Of a stretch of DNA of 64,000 nucleotides, positions 52,044 to 60,387 are shown piece by piece. How positions within the stretch are numbered: position 1 is the stretch's first letter; each line of letters begins with the position of its first letter. The notes below the pieces were generated by a model. That model searched no databases. It was given only the letters and a program-made list of their open reading frames with translations, and was not told where the DNA came from. The DNA lies in contig JBGQBN010000014.1 of the NCBI GenBank assembly GCA_041494805.1, positions 17,408 to 81,407 of the forward strand. Reading direction: 5' to 3'. The translations under genes were made by a program, and so were the position numbers. This DNA comes from JBGQBN01 sp041494805. GTDB taxonomy: Bacteria; Acidobacteriota; Terriglobia; Terriglobales; Acidobacteriaceae.

Positions 52044-53603
52044 ATGGCCAACCTGCTGGCAACCAAGCCACTGGATATGATCCTGACCGAGGCGAAAGAC
52101 GAAGGCGAACACGCCCTCAAACGCTGCCTTGGTCCCATTAACCTGCTGTCGCTCGGCATCGGGGCGATTATCGGTGCCGGAATTTTCGTACTCACCGGCG
52201 CGGCAGCGGCACAGTTTGCCGGACCAGCCATCGTGTTCTCCTACGTGCTGGCTGGAGTTGGCTGTGCTTTTGCCGGTCTCTGCTACGCCGAGTTCGCGTC
52301 CCTGATTCCCATCGCTGGCTCCGCCTACACGTACGGCTACGCGACCCTGGGAGAGATCTTCGCCTGGATCATCGGCTGGGACCTGATCCTGGAATACGCG
52401 TTCGGAGCGGCCGCAGTGGCCTCCGGTTGGGCAGGTACGGTTGTGGCCTTCCTGCAGGACTTCGGCATCAACCTACCGCCCCAGTTCACCAACGTCCCCG
52501 GTACCGTCATGGTGCTCTATGAGGGCCGATGGGTACCCCTGGTGACAGTGCAAAAGGCCCTGACCGATGCGGGCCTGGATTGGCACACTCTGCAGCACAC
52601 GACGGCCATCTTTAACCTGGTGGCTTTTCTCGCCATTGTCGCGGTGACCACGGTCCTGGTCGTCGGTATCAAGGAATCGGCGAACTTGAACACAGCGATT
52701 GTTTTCGTCAAAGTCACCGCGGTCTTGATCTTCATCGGTGTGGCAGGAGCCTATGTGTTAAAGCACCCGGCGGTGGCCGCGGCCAATTGGCATCCGTTTA
52801 TCCCACCCAACACCGGGGCCTTCGGAGACTACGGATGGACAGGCATTGCCCGCGGGGCGGGTGTGGTGTTTTTTGCTTACATCGGATTTGACGCTGTCTC
52901 GACTGCCGCCCAAGAGGCCCGGAATCCGAAAAAAGACATGCCCATCGGGATTCTCGGCTCGCTGGCCGTCTGCACCGTGCTCTACATCCTCGTGTCCGGT
53001 TTGCTTACCGGCGTGACCCACTACTCCACCCTCAATGTCGCCGCGCCGGTTGCCTTGGCCATACACGCCACTGGGGTTCGCTGGGGCAGCATTGTGGTGA
53101 ATGCGGGTGCGATTGCTGGCTTGAGTACGGTCATGCTGGTCATGTTGCTGGGGCAGTCGCGGGTGTTTTTCTCGATGTCGCGGGATGGCCTGCTGCCACA
53201 ATGGGCCGGAGCGATCCATCCTCGCTTCCGCACGCCCTGGATCTCCTCGATTACGGTTGGCATCTTTGTGGCTTGTTTTGCCGCCTTGGTCCCCATCGGC
53301 ATCCTGGGGCAATTGGTAAACATCGGAACTCTGCTGGCATTCGTCATCGTCTGCGCCGGTGTCTGGGTTCTCCGCCGGAAACGACCCGACCTGCCGAGAC
53401 CATTTAAGACCCCGCTGGTTCCGCTGGTTCCGATCCTCGGCATCCTGGTTTGCCTGGCCCTGATGGCATCCCTGCCAGGGGACACATGGCTGCGGCTGAT
53501 CGTATGGCTGGTGATTGGCATGGCCGTTTATTTCGGCTATGGACGGCACCATAGCCGCGTGCAGATGGCATTGAATAAGGGCGCGCCCTCGATGGCCGAT
53601 TGA
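52044..53603 (+). CDS. APC-superfamily amino acid transporter (second, CAT-like)
   Basis: A 519-residue transporter with 12-14 helices. Helix 1 GIGAIIGAGIFVLTGAAAAQ, helix 3 CYAEFASLIPIAGSAYTYGY and helix 6 FFAYIGFDAVSTAAQEARNP are typical of cationic amino acid transporters. AAGGAG lies at 52027-52032, 11 nt before the ATG. An in-frame codon at 52002 overlaps the previous gene and is rejected. Unlike its neighbour it starts with a long cytoplasmic segment. The pair is probably one operon. Confidence 0.9.
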   Translation: MANLLATKPLDMILTEAKDEGEHALKRCLGPINLLSLGIGAIIGAGIFVLTGAAAAQFAGPAIVFSYVLAGVGCAFAGLCYAEFASLIPIAGSAYTYGYATLGEIFAWIIGWDLILEYAFGAAAVASGWAGTVVAFLQDFGINLPPQFTNVPGTVMVLYEGRWVPLVTVQKALTDAGLDWHTLQHTTAIFNLVAFLAIVAVTTVLVVGIKESANLNTAIVFVKVTAVLIFIGVAGAYVLKHPAVAAANWHPFIPPNTGAFGDYGWTGIARGAGVVFFAYIGFDAVSTAAQEARNPKKDMPIGILGSLAVCTVLYILVSGLLTGVTHYSTLNVAAPVALAIHATGVRWGSIVVNAGAIAGLSTVMLVMLLGQSRVFFSMSRDGLLPQWAGAIHPRFRTPWISSITVGIFVACFAALVPIGILGQLVNIGTLLAFVIVCAGVWVLRRKRPDLPRPFKTPLVPLVPILGILVCLALMASLPGDTWLRLIVWLVIGMAVYFGYGRHHSRVQMALNKGAPSMAD

Positions 53604-53633
53604 ACTCTTGTTGCCAGCGTTTCTCGTTTTATA

Positions 53634-53698
53634 GTCGTTGGTTGTTAGGCGGTGCTCGCTGGTCGTTGGCCAACGACTAATGACTAACAACCAACGAC
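53634..53698. repeat. Inverted repeat, GTCGTTGGTTGTTAG family
   Basis: Left GTCGTTGGTTGTTAG (53634-53648) has a perfect partner CTAACAACCAACGAC (53684-53698). Inner TCGTTGG/CCAACGA also pair. It ends 4 nt before the next gene's ATG, leaving no room for a ribosome binding site outside the arm. Related words are in the spacer at 16723. Confidence 0.88.
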
Positions 53699-53702
53699 CG
53701 TC

Positions 53703-54701
53703 ATGAAAGCCTTCCGCAATCTGCGCCTGATCATGATCGCGCTCGCGCTCCTGACTTTGGTCGGGATGGCAGGGTTCCATTTCATCGAGGGCTGGCCCTG
53801 GTTCGATGGGTTCTATATGGTGATCACGACGTTCACCACCATCGGATACCAGGAGGTCCATCCGCTCTCTCACGCCGGACGCGTATTCAATGTGGCACTC
53901 ATTGTTTCCGGCGTGGCGCTAGTCTTTCTCGGCATCGGAGCGCTGACCCAGGCTTTGCTAGAATTCGAGCTGCGGAGCTTCTTCGGAAGGCGAAAAATGG
54001 AGCGCGAGATCGGTCGGCTCTCCGACCACTACATCATCTGCGGCGCTGGACGAGTGGGGCGCAGCGCGGCCCGGGAGTTAGCCCGCCGGCCAGTGCCCTT
54101 CGTCGTCATCGAGCAAAACGAATCCAAGGCGGCACGCTACGGCGATGAGTGGCCAACCATCGTGGGCGACGCCACTCAGGCGCAGACGCTGCGCGACGCG
54201 CACATTGAACGCGCCTGCGGGCTGGTGGCCGCCACTACCACCGATGCCACCAATCTTTACATCGTGCTCACGGCGCGCGGGCTCAATCCGAAACTGAAAA
54301 TCATCGCCCGGGCCAGCGAAGAAGATGCGGAGAAGCACCTGCTCACGGCCGGCGCGGACTCCGTGGTCTCGCCCTATTTGTTCGCCGGTCAGCGCATTGC
54401 ACAATCGTTTCTCAGGCCGCACGTCGTCAGTTTTCTGGATACGGCCACGACTCATCTCGGAATCGATCTTGAGATCGGCGAGATCCGCGTGGGAAAGGAT
54501 TCCGCATTCTCGGGAAAAACGATTGAGACTTCACGCATCCGGCAAGACCGCGGCGTGATTATCCTGGCCATCAAGCGCGAACAAGGCATGCGCTTTAACC
54601 CCTCGCCGGAAGACCGCATCGAGCCCGGCGATTACCTCATCGCCATGGGCGAACCCACGCAACTCCGCCATTTGGAACAGATGGCTTCGTCCCCGGTGTA
54701 G
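53703..54701 (+). CDS. Potassium-channel-like protein with TrkA (RCK) domains
   Basis: Two membrane helices with a pore loop, VITTFTTIGYQEVHPLS, then a cytoplasmic TrkA-N domain (DHYIICGAGRVGRSAARELA, residues ~105-225) and a TrkA-C domain (residues ~245-330, ending in RIEPGDYLIAMGEPTQL). 332 residues. The selectivity filter reads T-I-G-Y-Q where potassium channels have T-V/I-G-Y/F-G, so ion selectivity may be altered. It directly follows the two transporter genes and precedes nnrE/D. Confidence 0.9.
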   Translation: MKAFRNLRLIMIALALLTLVGMAGFHFIEGWPWFDGFYMVITTFTTIGYQEVHPLSHAGRVFNVALIVSGVALVFLGIGALTQALLEFELRSFFGRRKMEREIGRLSDHYIICGAGRVGRSAARELARRPVPFVVIEQNESKAARYGDEWPTIVGDATQAQTLRDAHIERACGLVAATTTDATNLYIVLTARGLNPKLKIIARASEEDAEKHLLTAGADSVVSPYLFAGQRIAQSFLRPHVVSFLDTATTHLGIDLEIGEIRVGKDSAFSGKTIETSRIRQDRGVIILAIKREQGMRFNPSPEDRIEPGDYLIAMGEPTQLRHLEQMASSPV

Positions 54702-54708
54702 GCCAACC

Positions 54709-56280
54709 ATGAAGATCGTCACTGCAGCCGAGATGCGCGAGATTGACCGCGCCACCAGCGAACGCTTCGGCGTTCCCTCGCTGGCACTCATGGAGAACGC
54801 GGGTACGGCGGTGGCGGAGTTGGTCACCTCGCGATATCCCTCCGCGGAGCGCATCGGCGTGATCTGTGGCAAGGGGAATAATGGCGGAGACGGATTGGTG
54901 GTGGCCCGCAAGCTGCAGGAGCGGGGAAGAGAAGTTCGGGTGCTTTTGCTGGCAGATCCTTCGGAGCTGCAGGGCGATGCCGCGGAAATGTTCAAGCAGC
55001 TTTCTTTCGCTCCCATAGTGGCACGATCGAGTGAAGAGCTCAAGCAGCAACAGACGAGGGCAGCATTCGAGTCCGATGTTCTCGTGGATGCGATCCTAGG
55101 AACCGGGTTTCGGCCGCCCGTAAGCGGGTTGTATGGCGAAGCAATCGCGGCGCTTAACGCGAGCCCGGCGCCGGTAGTCGCAGTGGATATTCCTTCTGGT
55201 GCTGATGCCGATGTGATGGGCGAACAGACCGGCGCGGTGGCGCGTGCCGATGCAATCATCACGTTCACCGCGCCTCGCCCCGCTCATGTCTTTGGACTCC
55301 TCACGGCTGGGCCAACTCTGGTTTCTCCCATCGGTTCGCCAGATGAAGCTCTCGTTTCCGCGCTGCAACTCAATCTCATTACGGCGGGTGAACTGGCGCC
55401 GCTGGTCGGACCTCGGCCGCCCGCTGCGAACAAGGGGAGCTTCGGGCACGTGCTGGTGCTCGGCGGATCAGTAGGGAAGGCCGGAGCGGCGGCGATGGCC
55501 GGCATGGCGGCTCTACGCGTTGGCGCAGGTTTGTCCACCGTCGGTACAGCGAAATCCGTGCTCTCGACAGTGGCAGGTTTTCATCCCGAAATCATGACCG
55601 AACCGCTGGAGGAAACGAAAGCGGGCAGCATCTCCGTACGTGCTCTGACGGAGGACCGGCTGGATGCATTGGTGGAAGGCAAGAGCGTGCTGGCAATCGG
55701 GCCCGGCATCTCGCGCAATTCAGAAACCGCAAAGTTTGTCCGCGCGGTGGTGAAGAAATACAAAACTCCAATCGTACTCGACGCTGATGGTCTAAACGCA
55801 TTTGCGGGCCACACGAAGGAGCTGACTGGTAAAGGCCGCACGCTGGTGATCACGCCGCATCCGGGCGAGATGGCGCGTCTCGTCGGTTCCACGGCGACCG
55901 CTGTGCAACGAGATCGCCTGAATGTTGCCAGGGCTTTTGCCCGGGAGCATGAAGTGATCGTCGTTCTCAAAGGTCACCGGACCTTGATCGCTCAGCCCGA
56001 CGGGACCGTCTGGGTGAATACCACGGGCAATCCTGGCATGGCCACCGGCGGCACGGGAGACATCCTCACCGGGATGATGGCCGGCGTCATGGCGCAGCAT
56101 CCGGATCGAATTGTGGAAGCCGTGCTCGCCGCGGTTCATTTTCACGGCCTAGCCGGCGATATCGCGCGTGAGAGTATGGGGGAACTTTCACTGGTCGCGA
56201 CCGATCTGGTGAAAGCCTTGCCGGAGGCGTTCAGGCGTGTGCGCCAAGCGGCACGGGAGAAGTTGGTCCAGGTCGGCTGA
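54709..56280 (+). CDS. nnrD: Bifunctional NAD(P)H-hydrate epimerase / ADP-dependent dehydratase
   Basis: Repairs hydrated NAD(P)H. The N-terminal epimerase domain (NnrE/YjeF-N) starts AAEMREIDRATSERFGVPSL and has CGKGNNGGDGLVVARKLQER. The C-terminal dehydratase domain (YjeF-C) includes KGSFGHVLVLGGSVGKAGAA, DADGLNAF, VITPHPGEMARL and GNPGMATGGTGDILTGMMAG. 523 residues, a common fusion. It begins 7 nt after the channel gene. Confidence 0.94.
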   Translation: MKIVTAAEMREIDRATSERFGVPSLALMENAGTAVAELVTSRYPSAERIGVICGKGNNGGDGLVVARKLQERGREVRVLLLADPSELQGDAAEMFKQLSFAPIVARSSEELKQQQTRAAFESDVLVDAILGTGFRPPVSGLYGEAIAALNASPAPVVAVDIPSGADADVMGEQTGAVARADAIITFTAPRPAHVFGLLTAGPTLVSPIGSPDEALVSALQLNLITAGELAPLVGPRPPAANKGSFGHVLVLGGSVGKAGAAAMAGMAALRVGAGLSTVGTAKSVLSTVAGFHPEIMTEPLEETKAGSISVRALTEDRLDALVEGKSVLAIGPGISRNSETAKFVRAVVKKYKTPIVLDADGLNAFAGHTKELTGKGRTLVITPHPGEMARLVGSTATAVQRDRLNVARAFAREHEVIVVLKGHRTLIAQPDGTVWVNTTGNPGMATGGTGDILTGMMAGVMAQHPDRIVEAVLAAVHFHGLAGDIARESMGELSLVATDLVKALPEAFRRVRQAAREKLVQVG

Positions 56281-56457
56281 TGCGGCCTCGCCAGCACCTC
56301 CGGTCCACTCGGACATTGTCGAATCCGACAACACAGCTCTATCCGCTTGTTTGTAAAGCAGTTAAGAGCAATTTTAGGGAGTGGCCGGATTCGATTGGGG
56401 GTAAGTGCTTCCGTAACCTGCCCAAAAGTGCGCCGGAGTGACATAGTTGATTTGGCT

Positions 56458-56853
56458 ATGACACACTTCCCCCAACCTCACCCACAGCGGCGCGCTCCCC
56501 GAGTCCATCTAGGCGGATCAATTTCCGCTCTGGTTATGCTCGAAGATGGAAAGCGCGCTAAAGGCAAACTCCAGACCATCTCCGTAACCGGCGGCCTGTT
56601 GCGCCTGGCCAAGACTCTAGGCACCGGCGATTTTGTCGAGATCGCCTTCCAGACGCAATCTGGTCCGGTTCATGGTATGGCAGAGATGCTGAACCCCACA
56701 CGGTCTGCCATGGACGGAGCTCTGCAGCCGTTCCGCTTCGTCGCCCTGGGCGACGACGACCATCGCGCGCTGCGCATGGTGGTGGACGCGGCGACGGACC
56801 GAAGCTTTCTGGGAATCCACTCCAGCCAGTGGTCTGCCCATAAAGGGTCTTGA
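56458..56853 (+). CDS. PilZ-domain-like protein
   Basis: A 131-residue protein from ATG 56458. The segment QRRAPRVHLGG resembles the RxxxR cyclic-di-GMP motif and TISVTGGLLRLAK resembles the (D/N)xSxxG motif, in the right order and spacing for a PilZ domain. The second motif has Ser-Val-Thr-Gly-Gly, a variant. No other domain. It may bind cyclic-di-GMP; binding is not assured. The frame continues upstream to 56347 but without homology. Confidence 0.65.
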   Translation: MTHFPQPHPQRRAPRVHLGGSISALVMLEDGKRAKGKLQTISVTGGLLRLAKTLGTGDFVEIAFQTQSGPVHGMAEMLNPTRSAMDGALQPFRFVALGDDDHRALRMVVDAATDRSFLGIHSSQWSAHKGS

Positions 56854-56922
56854 GCGCGCTCGCTCTGAGGCCCGCCTCAGCCCGCTTCATCGGAGTCTCG
56901 CTATACTGGTCTCCGGACCAGG

Positions 56923-57354
56923 ATGAGCACCCGCGAATTCACCACCCACTCAGCGGAGGAGACGATTGCCCTCGGCCGCACGCTCGCTGAAATCCTAACC
57001 CCGCCCAAGCTGGTGCTCTTGACTGGAGAACTGGGCGCGGGCAAAACCACGCTGGTCAAGGGCATCGCGGAAGGTTTCCACGCGGCCTCCCAGGAGGACG
57101 TGACCAGTCCCACTTTTACCCTGGTGCACGAATATCGCGGACCTGGGGTCAATCTCTATCACATTGATTTGTACCGAATTGATACTCCGCATGAACTAGA
57201 GACCCTGGGATTGGACGACCTCTGCGCCGGAAACAGCGTTCTACTGATAGAGTGGGGTGAGAAATTCACGCGGTTTGCGCGTGAGCGGGATGTCGAGATT
57301 TGCCTGGAACGAGTGGGAGAAAACGAACCCCGCATCCAGATCAGCACTCGGTAG
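56923..57354 (+). CDS. tsaE: tRNA threonylcarbamoyladenosine biosynthesis ATPase TsaE
   Basis: ATPase needed for the t6A modification of tRNAs reading ANN codons. Walker A GELGAGKTTLVKGIAEGF, then TSPTFTLVHEY, LYHIDLYRI and the Glu-Trp-Gly near LLIEWGEKF, all family hallmarks. 143 residues. tsaB/C/D are not adjacent. Confidence 0.94.
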   Translation: MSTREFTTHSAEETIALGRTLAEILTPPKLVLLTGELGAGKTTLVKGIAEGFHAASQEDVTSPTFTLVHEYRGPGVNLYHIDLYRIDTPHELETLGLDDLCAGNSVLLIEWGEKFTRFARERDVEICLERVGENEPRIQISTR

Positions 57355-57397
57355 ATCCAAAGTTCTTAGGCCAGCCTTCGCACTATTGGAAAATCAT

Positions 57398-58132
57398 GTG
57401 AACTTTAAGCCTCTACTGGCCGCCATATTTCTCTTGCTGACTACCCATGTCTGCTGCTCTCAAGACAGCCCGCAACCAGAAAAAGGTCCGGCACAACGGC
57501 AAACAGACTCTTCCGGGGACCAATCACCCCAAAAGAAGACAATGTTTGGGATCATGCCCAATTACGGGCTGGTTGATGAAGGCCTCCACCCGCCTCCGCT
57601 GGCGCCCGGCCAGAAATTCAAGCTCGCGCTGCAATATCTGCATCCCTACACTTTTGCTTTTGTCGCCGCGGAAGCCGGGGTTGGGCAGGCGTCCAACAAC
57701 CCGAAGGAATATGGCCAGGTTGCGGAGGGCTATGCCAAGCGCTACGGCGCGGACTTCGCGGATGGTTTGACCAACACCGTCTTCGTGATGGGGGTCTATC
57801 CCTCGCTCTTGCACCAAGACCCACGATATTACCGCCGGGGACAGGGAGGCTCCTTCAACCGCGCAGGATACGCCCTGAGCCGTGTCCTGGTGACCCGGCA
57901 GGATTCGGGGCGGAAGTTCTTTAATTTTTCGGAACTCCTCGGGAACCTGACTTCCGCGTCGATTTCCATCGCCTACTACCCGGACAGCCAGAGGACTTTT
58001 TCCCACCTCGTCCAGCGGGCGGGTGTACAGATAGGATTCGATGCGGGGTTCGATCTGCTGAAGGAGTTTTATCCTGAGCTGCAGCGGAAGGTTCTTGCCA
58101 AGAAGCACAAGCCGGCAGCAGCCGGGAATTGA
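57398..58132 (+). CDS. Exported hypothetical protein (244 aa)
   Basis: I choose GTG 57398, which opens a signal peptide (LLAAIFLLLTTHVCC); the frame extends to 57257 but overlaps tsaE. The mature part has LALQYLHPYTFAFVAAEAGV, GQASNNPKEYGQVAEGYAKR, ADGLTNTVFVMGVYPSLLHQ, DPRYYRRGQGGSFNRAGYAL and ISIAYYPDSQRT. The pattern (aromatic residues, Gly, amphipathic segments) suggests an envelope or outer-membrane-associated protein. I recognise no named family. It converges with fabI. Confidence 0.75.
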   Translation: MNFKPLLAAIFLLLTTHVCCSQDSPQPEKGPAQRQTDSSGDQSPQKKTMFGIMPNYGLVDEGLHPPPLAPGQKFKLALQYLHPYTFAFVAAEAGVGQASNNPKEYGQVAEGYAKRYGADFADGLTNTVFVMGVYPSLLHQDPRYYRRGQGGSFNRAGYALSRVLVTRQDSGRKFFNFSELLGNLTSASISIAYYPDSQRTFSHLVQRAGVQIGFDAGFDLLKEFYPELQRKVLAKKHKPAAAGN

Positions 58133-58153
58133 CGCGAGTCACGTTTCCACTTC

Positions 58154-58924
58154 TCAAAACCCCATAATGTTATAGCCGCAATCCACGTAAATAATCTCAC
58201 CGGTGATTCCGGAACTGGCGTCGGAAGCAAGGAACACGCCGGTGGCCCCCACCTCGCTAACGTCCACATTGCGCTGCAGGGGTGCACGCTCGGCGTGAGA
58301 CTTCAGCATGTCACTTAGGCCAGCGATGCCGCGCGCGGCCAGAGTCTTGATGGGGCCGGCGGAAATGGCATTAACCCGGATCCTGCGCCTGCCCAAATCG
58401 TGGGCAAGATAACGCACCGTGCACTCCAGCGCAGCCTTGGCCACACCCATGACGTTGTAGTGCGGGACGACCTTTTCCGCACCGTAGTAGGTCATGGTAA
58501 TGATGCTGCCGCCATCTTCCATCAGCAGCGCAGCGGCGCGGGCCACCGCAATCAGCGAGTACACGCTGACGTCATGCGCGACGCGGAAGCCTTCTCGCGT
58601 TGTATTGACGAAATCTCCCTTGAGCTCATCGGCGGGAGCGAAGGCCACACTGTGCACAAGAACGTGCAGCTTGCCGTAGCGTTCTTTCAGCTTGGCAAAG
58701 AGCTGCTCAATCTCTCCGTCATTGGAGACGTCACACATGAACCCCTCGGCGCCGGGCAGGGAGAGGATCAGGTCTCTGGCTTCCTGTTCCAGCCGCTCGT
58801 TCTGGTAAGTTACGGCGAGCTTGGCGCCCGCTTGGTGCAGCCCCTGCGCGATCGACCAGGCGATCGAGCGCTTATTGGCAACTCCGAAAACCACCGCAAC
58901 CCGACCTTCAAGGCTGGATGACAT
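58154..58924 (-). CDS. fabI: Enoyl-[acyl-carrier-protein] reductase (NADH)
   Basis: Last reductive step of fatty-acid elongation. SDR fold with the FabI-type cofactor motif VFGVANKRSIAWSIAQGLHQ, catalytic residues in TYYGAEKVVPHYNVMGVAKA (Tyr and Lys of the YxxxxxxK type) and ISAGPIKTLAARGI. AGGAGA precedes the ATG. 256 residues. Sensitivity to triclosan-type inhibitors cannot be stated from sequence. Confidence 0.95.
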   Translation of the reverse strand: MSSSLEGRVAVVFGVANKRSIAWSIAQGLHQAGAKLAVTYQNERLEQEARDLILSLPGAEGFMCDVSNDGEIEQLFAKLKERYGKLHVLVHSVAFAPADELKGDFVNTTREGFRVAHDVSVYSLIAVARAAALLMEDGGSIITMTYYGAEKVVPHYNVMGVAKAALECTVRYLAHDLGRRRIRVNAISAGPIKTLAARGIAGLSDMLKSHAERAPLQRNVDVSEVGATGVFLASDASSGITGEIIYVDCGYNIMGF

Positions 58925-58983
58925 GTACTTCTCCTGATGAAATTTGAAGGAAAAGGATAACAGCTTAGGGGTGAGGGAAGAAG

Positions 58984-59084
58984 TCAGATTTATGATTTCA
59001 GATTGCAGATCTCAGATTCCAAAACTGCACCCTCAGATTACCGGGCAAAAAGTCCTCAATCTGAAATCTTCAATCTAAAATCAG
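58984..59084. repeat. Inverted repeat, CAGATTTCAGATT family, between fabI and the MFS gene
   Basis: Left arm 58984-59019 (CAGATTTATGATTTCAGATT then GCAGATCTCAGATTCC). Right arm 59055-59084 (TCAATCTGAAATCTTCAATC then TAAAATCAGT). The right arm includes the stop codon of the MFS gene (minus strand, 59081-59083). Confidence 0.85.
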
Positions 59085-60331
59085 TCCGCCGGGCTGGCCT
59101 CGCGAACTGGCACCCCTCCCACCGGCCAGCTCGCGCTGACAAACGCCACGGCGTACACCATGCCGATGATGGAAAATCCCGCGACCAAATTATATTGGGC
59201 CACCGCCCCTACTAGGAATCCCAGAACAATCTGCAGCGCCGTGCCGGCGAAATAGAACGTGTTCTGCACCCGCCCCATGAAATGCGGCGGCACCTGTTCC
59301 ATGATGCCGGTGTTTATGGCGATGCCGGTCACCCCGCGCCCCGAGCCCATCAGGCCATACACGGCCACCGCAACTGCCAACCAGGGAGAAAGCGGCGCCA
59401 CAATCATACTGATCGCCAGCAAGCCCATGGAAATTGCAATGGATCGCCGCGCCCCCAGCCATGCAATCAGCAGCGGCGCGTACAAGGCGCTGAGGAAAGC
59501 ACCCGTACCCCAGCCGGCGTTCAGCCAGCCGTAACCCACCGCGCCCGCATGGAACACCTTGTCACTCAACGGCGCTGTGACCACCACTCCGGTCATCATG
59601 GCGCCTAAAAACAGCGCCCAACTGATCCCTAGCAGGACAACTTTGCGGTTGCCGCGAAGAAAATGAATGCCCTCGCGCATTTCCCGCACGAAACGCTCAA
59701 AAGCACTCTCCGCGGCGATGAGGTCAGCGCGCAACTCTGCCGGCCGGGGCACTACGTGCCGTCCCTTGCGTACGGCGAAATAGCAAAGGAACGAGACCAC
59801 GTAGGTAGAGAAATCAATCAGCAGCACTCCGCCCAGCCCGATGTGGTTATACACGAATCCGACAATCGAGCCCGCGATCAGCCAGCCGCCCTGGATTCCG
59901 GCCAGCAGAAAAGTATTGGCGTGGACGAACTCTTCCCCGGGGGTCAATTCCTGGATCAGGGCCGTGATGGTCGGCCAGAACATCCAGAAGCCCGCCGCCA
60001 CCAGCGTGTTCATCAAATAGACTTCCCAGACCTTCACCCGATTGGTGAAGGCGAGGATGGCGACGACAAAAATGACGATGGCGCGAGCCGCGTCCAGCAT
60101 CATGACAAGCCGACGACGGTCTTCACGGTCGATGAGGACGCCGGTGAAGGGCAGCATCAGCATCGCCGGAAGGGTTTGCAACACGGCAAATAGGCCCAGG
60201 GCCACTTCCGAGTGCGTGGCCTGCAGAATGTACCAGGCGACGGCGGCCGCGTTCATGCCGCTGCCCAGCATGGAGATCATGTTGGCTGCGAAAATGTAGC
60301 GCAACGGCCGCTTCTGCAGAATGGCGCGCAT
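59081..60331 (-). CDS. MFS transporter (DHA3-type efflux)
   Basis: A 416-residue, 12-helix major facilitator. It has FAANMISMLGSGMNAAAVAW, the motif-A-like segment FTGVLIDREDRRRLVMMLDA between helices 2 and 3, and a GSGRGVTGIAINTGIMEQV segment, typical of the DHA3 drug:H+ antiporter group (NreB/MefA-like). Substrate unknown. The gene's stop lies inside the repeat arm. Confidence 0.88.
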   Translation of the reverse strand: MRAILQKRPLRYIFAANMISMLGSGMNAAAVAWYILQATHSEVALGLFAVLQTLPAMLMLPFTGVLIDREDRRRLVMMLDAARAIVIFVVAILAFTNRVKVWEVYLMNTLVAAGFWMFWPTITALIQELTPGEEFVHANTFLLAGIQGGWLIAGSIVGFVYNHIGLGGVLLIDFSTYVVSFLCYFAVRKGRHVVPRPAELRADLIAAESAFERFVREMREGIHFLRGNRKVVLLGISWALFLGAMMTGVVVTAPLSDKVFHAGAVGYGWLNAGWGTGAFLSALYAPLLIAWLGARRSIAISMGLLAISMIVAPLSPWLAVAVAVYGLMGSGRGVTGIAINTGIMEQVPPHFMGRVQNTFYFAGTALQIVLGFLVGAVAQYNLVAGFSIIGMVYAVAFVSASWPVGGVPVREASPAD

Positions 60332-60387
60332 ACTTCAATGTAAACGATGCAGAGAAGCTCGCCAACCTCAGCCGGCGGCGGCCGTTC

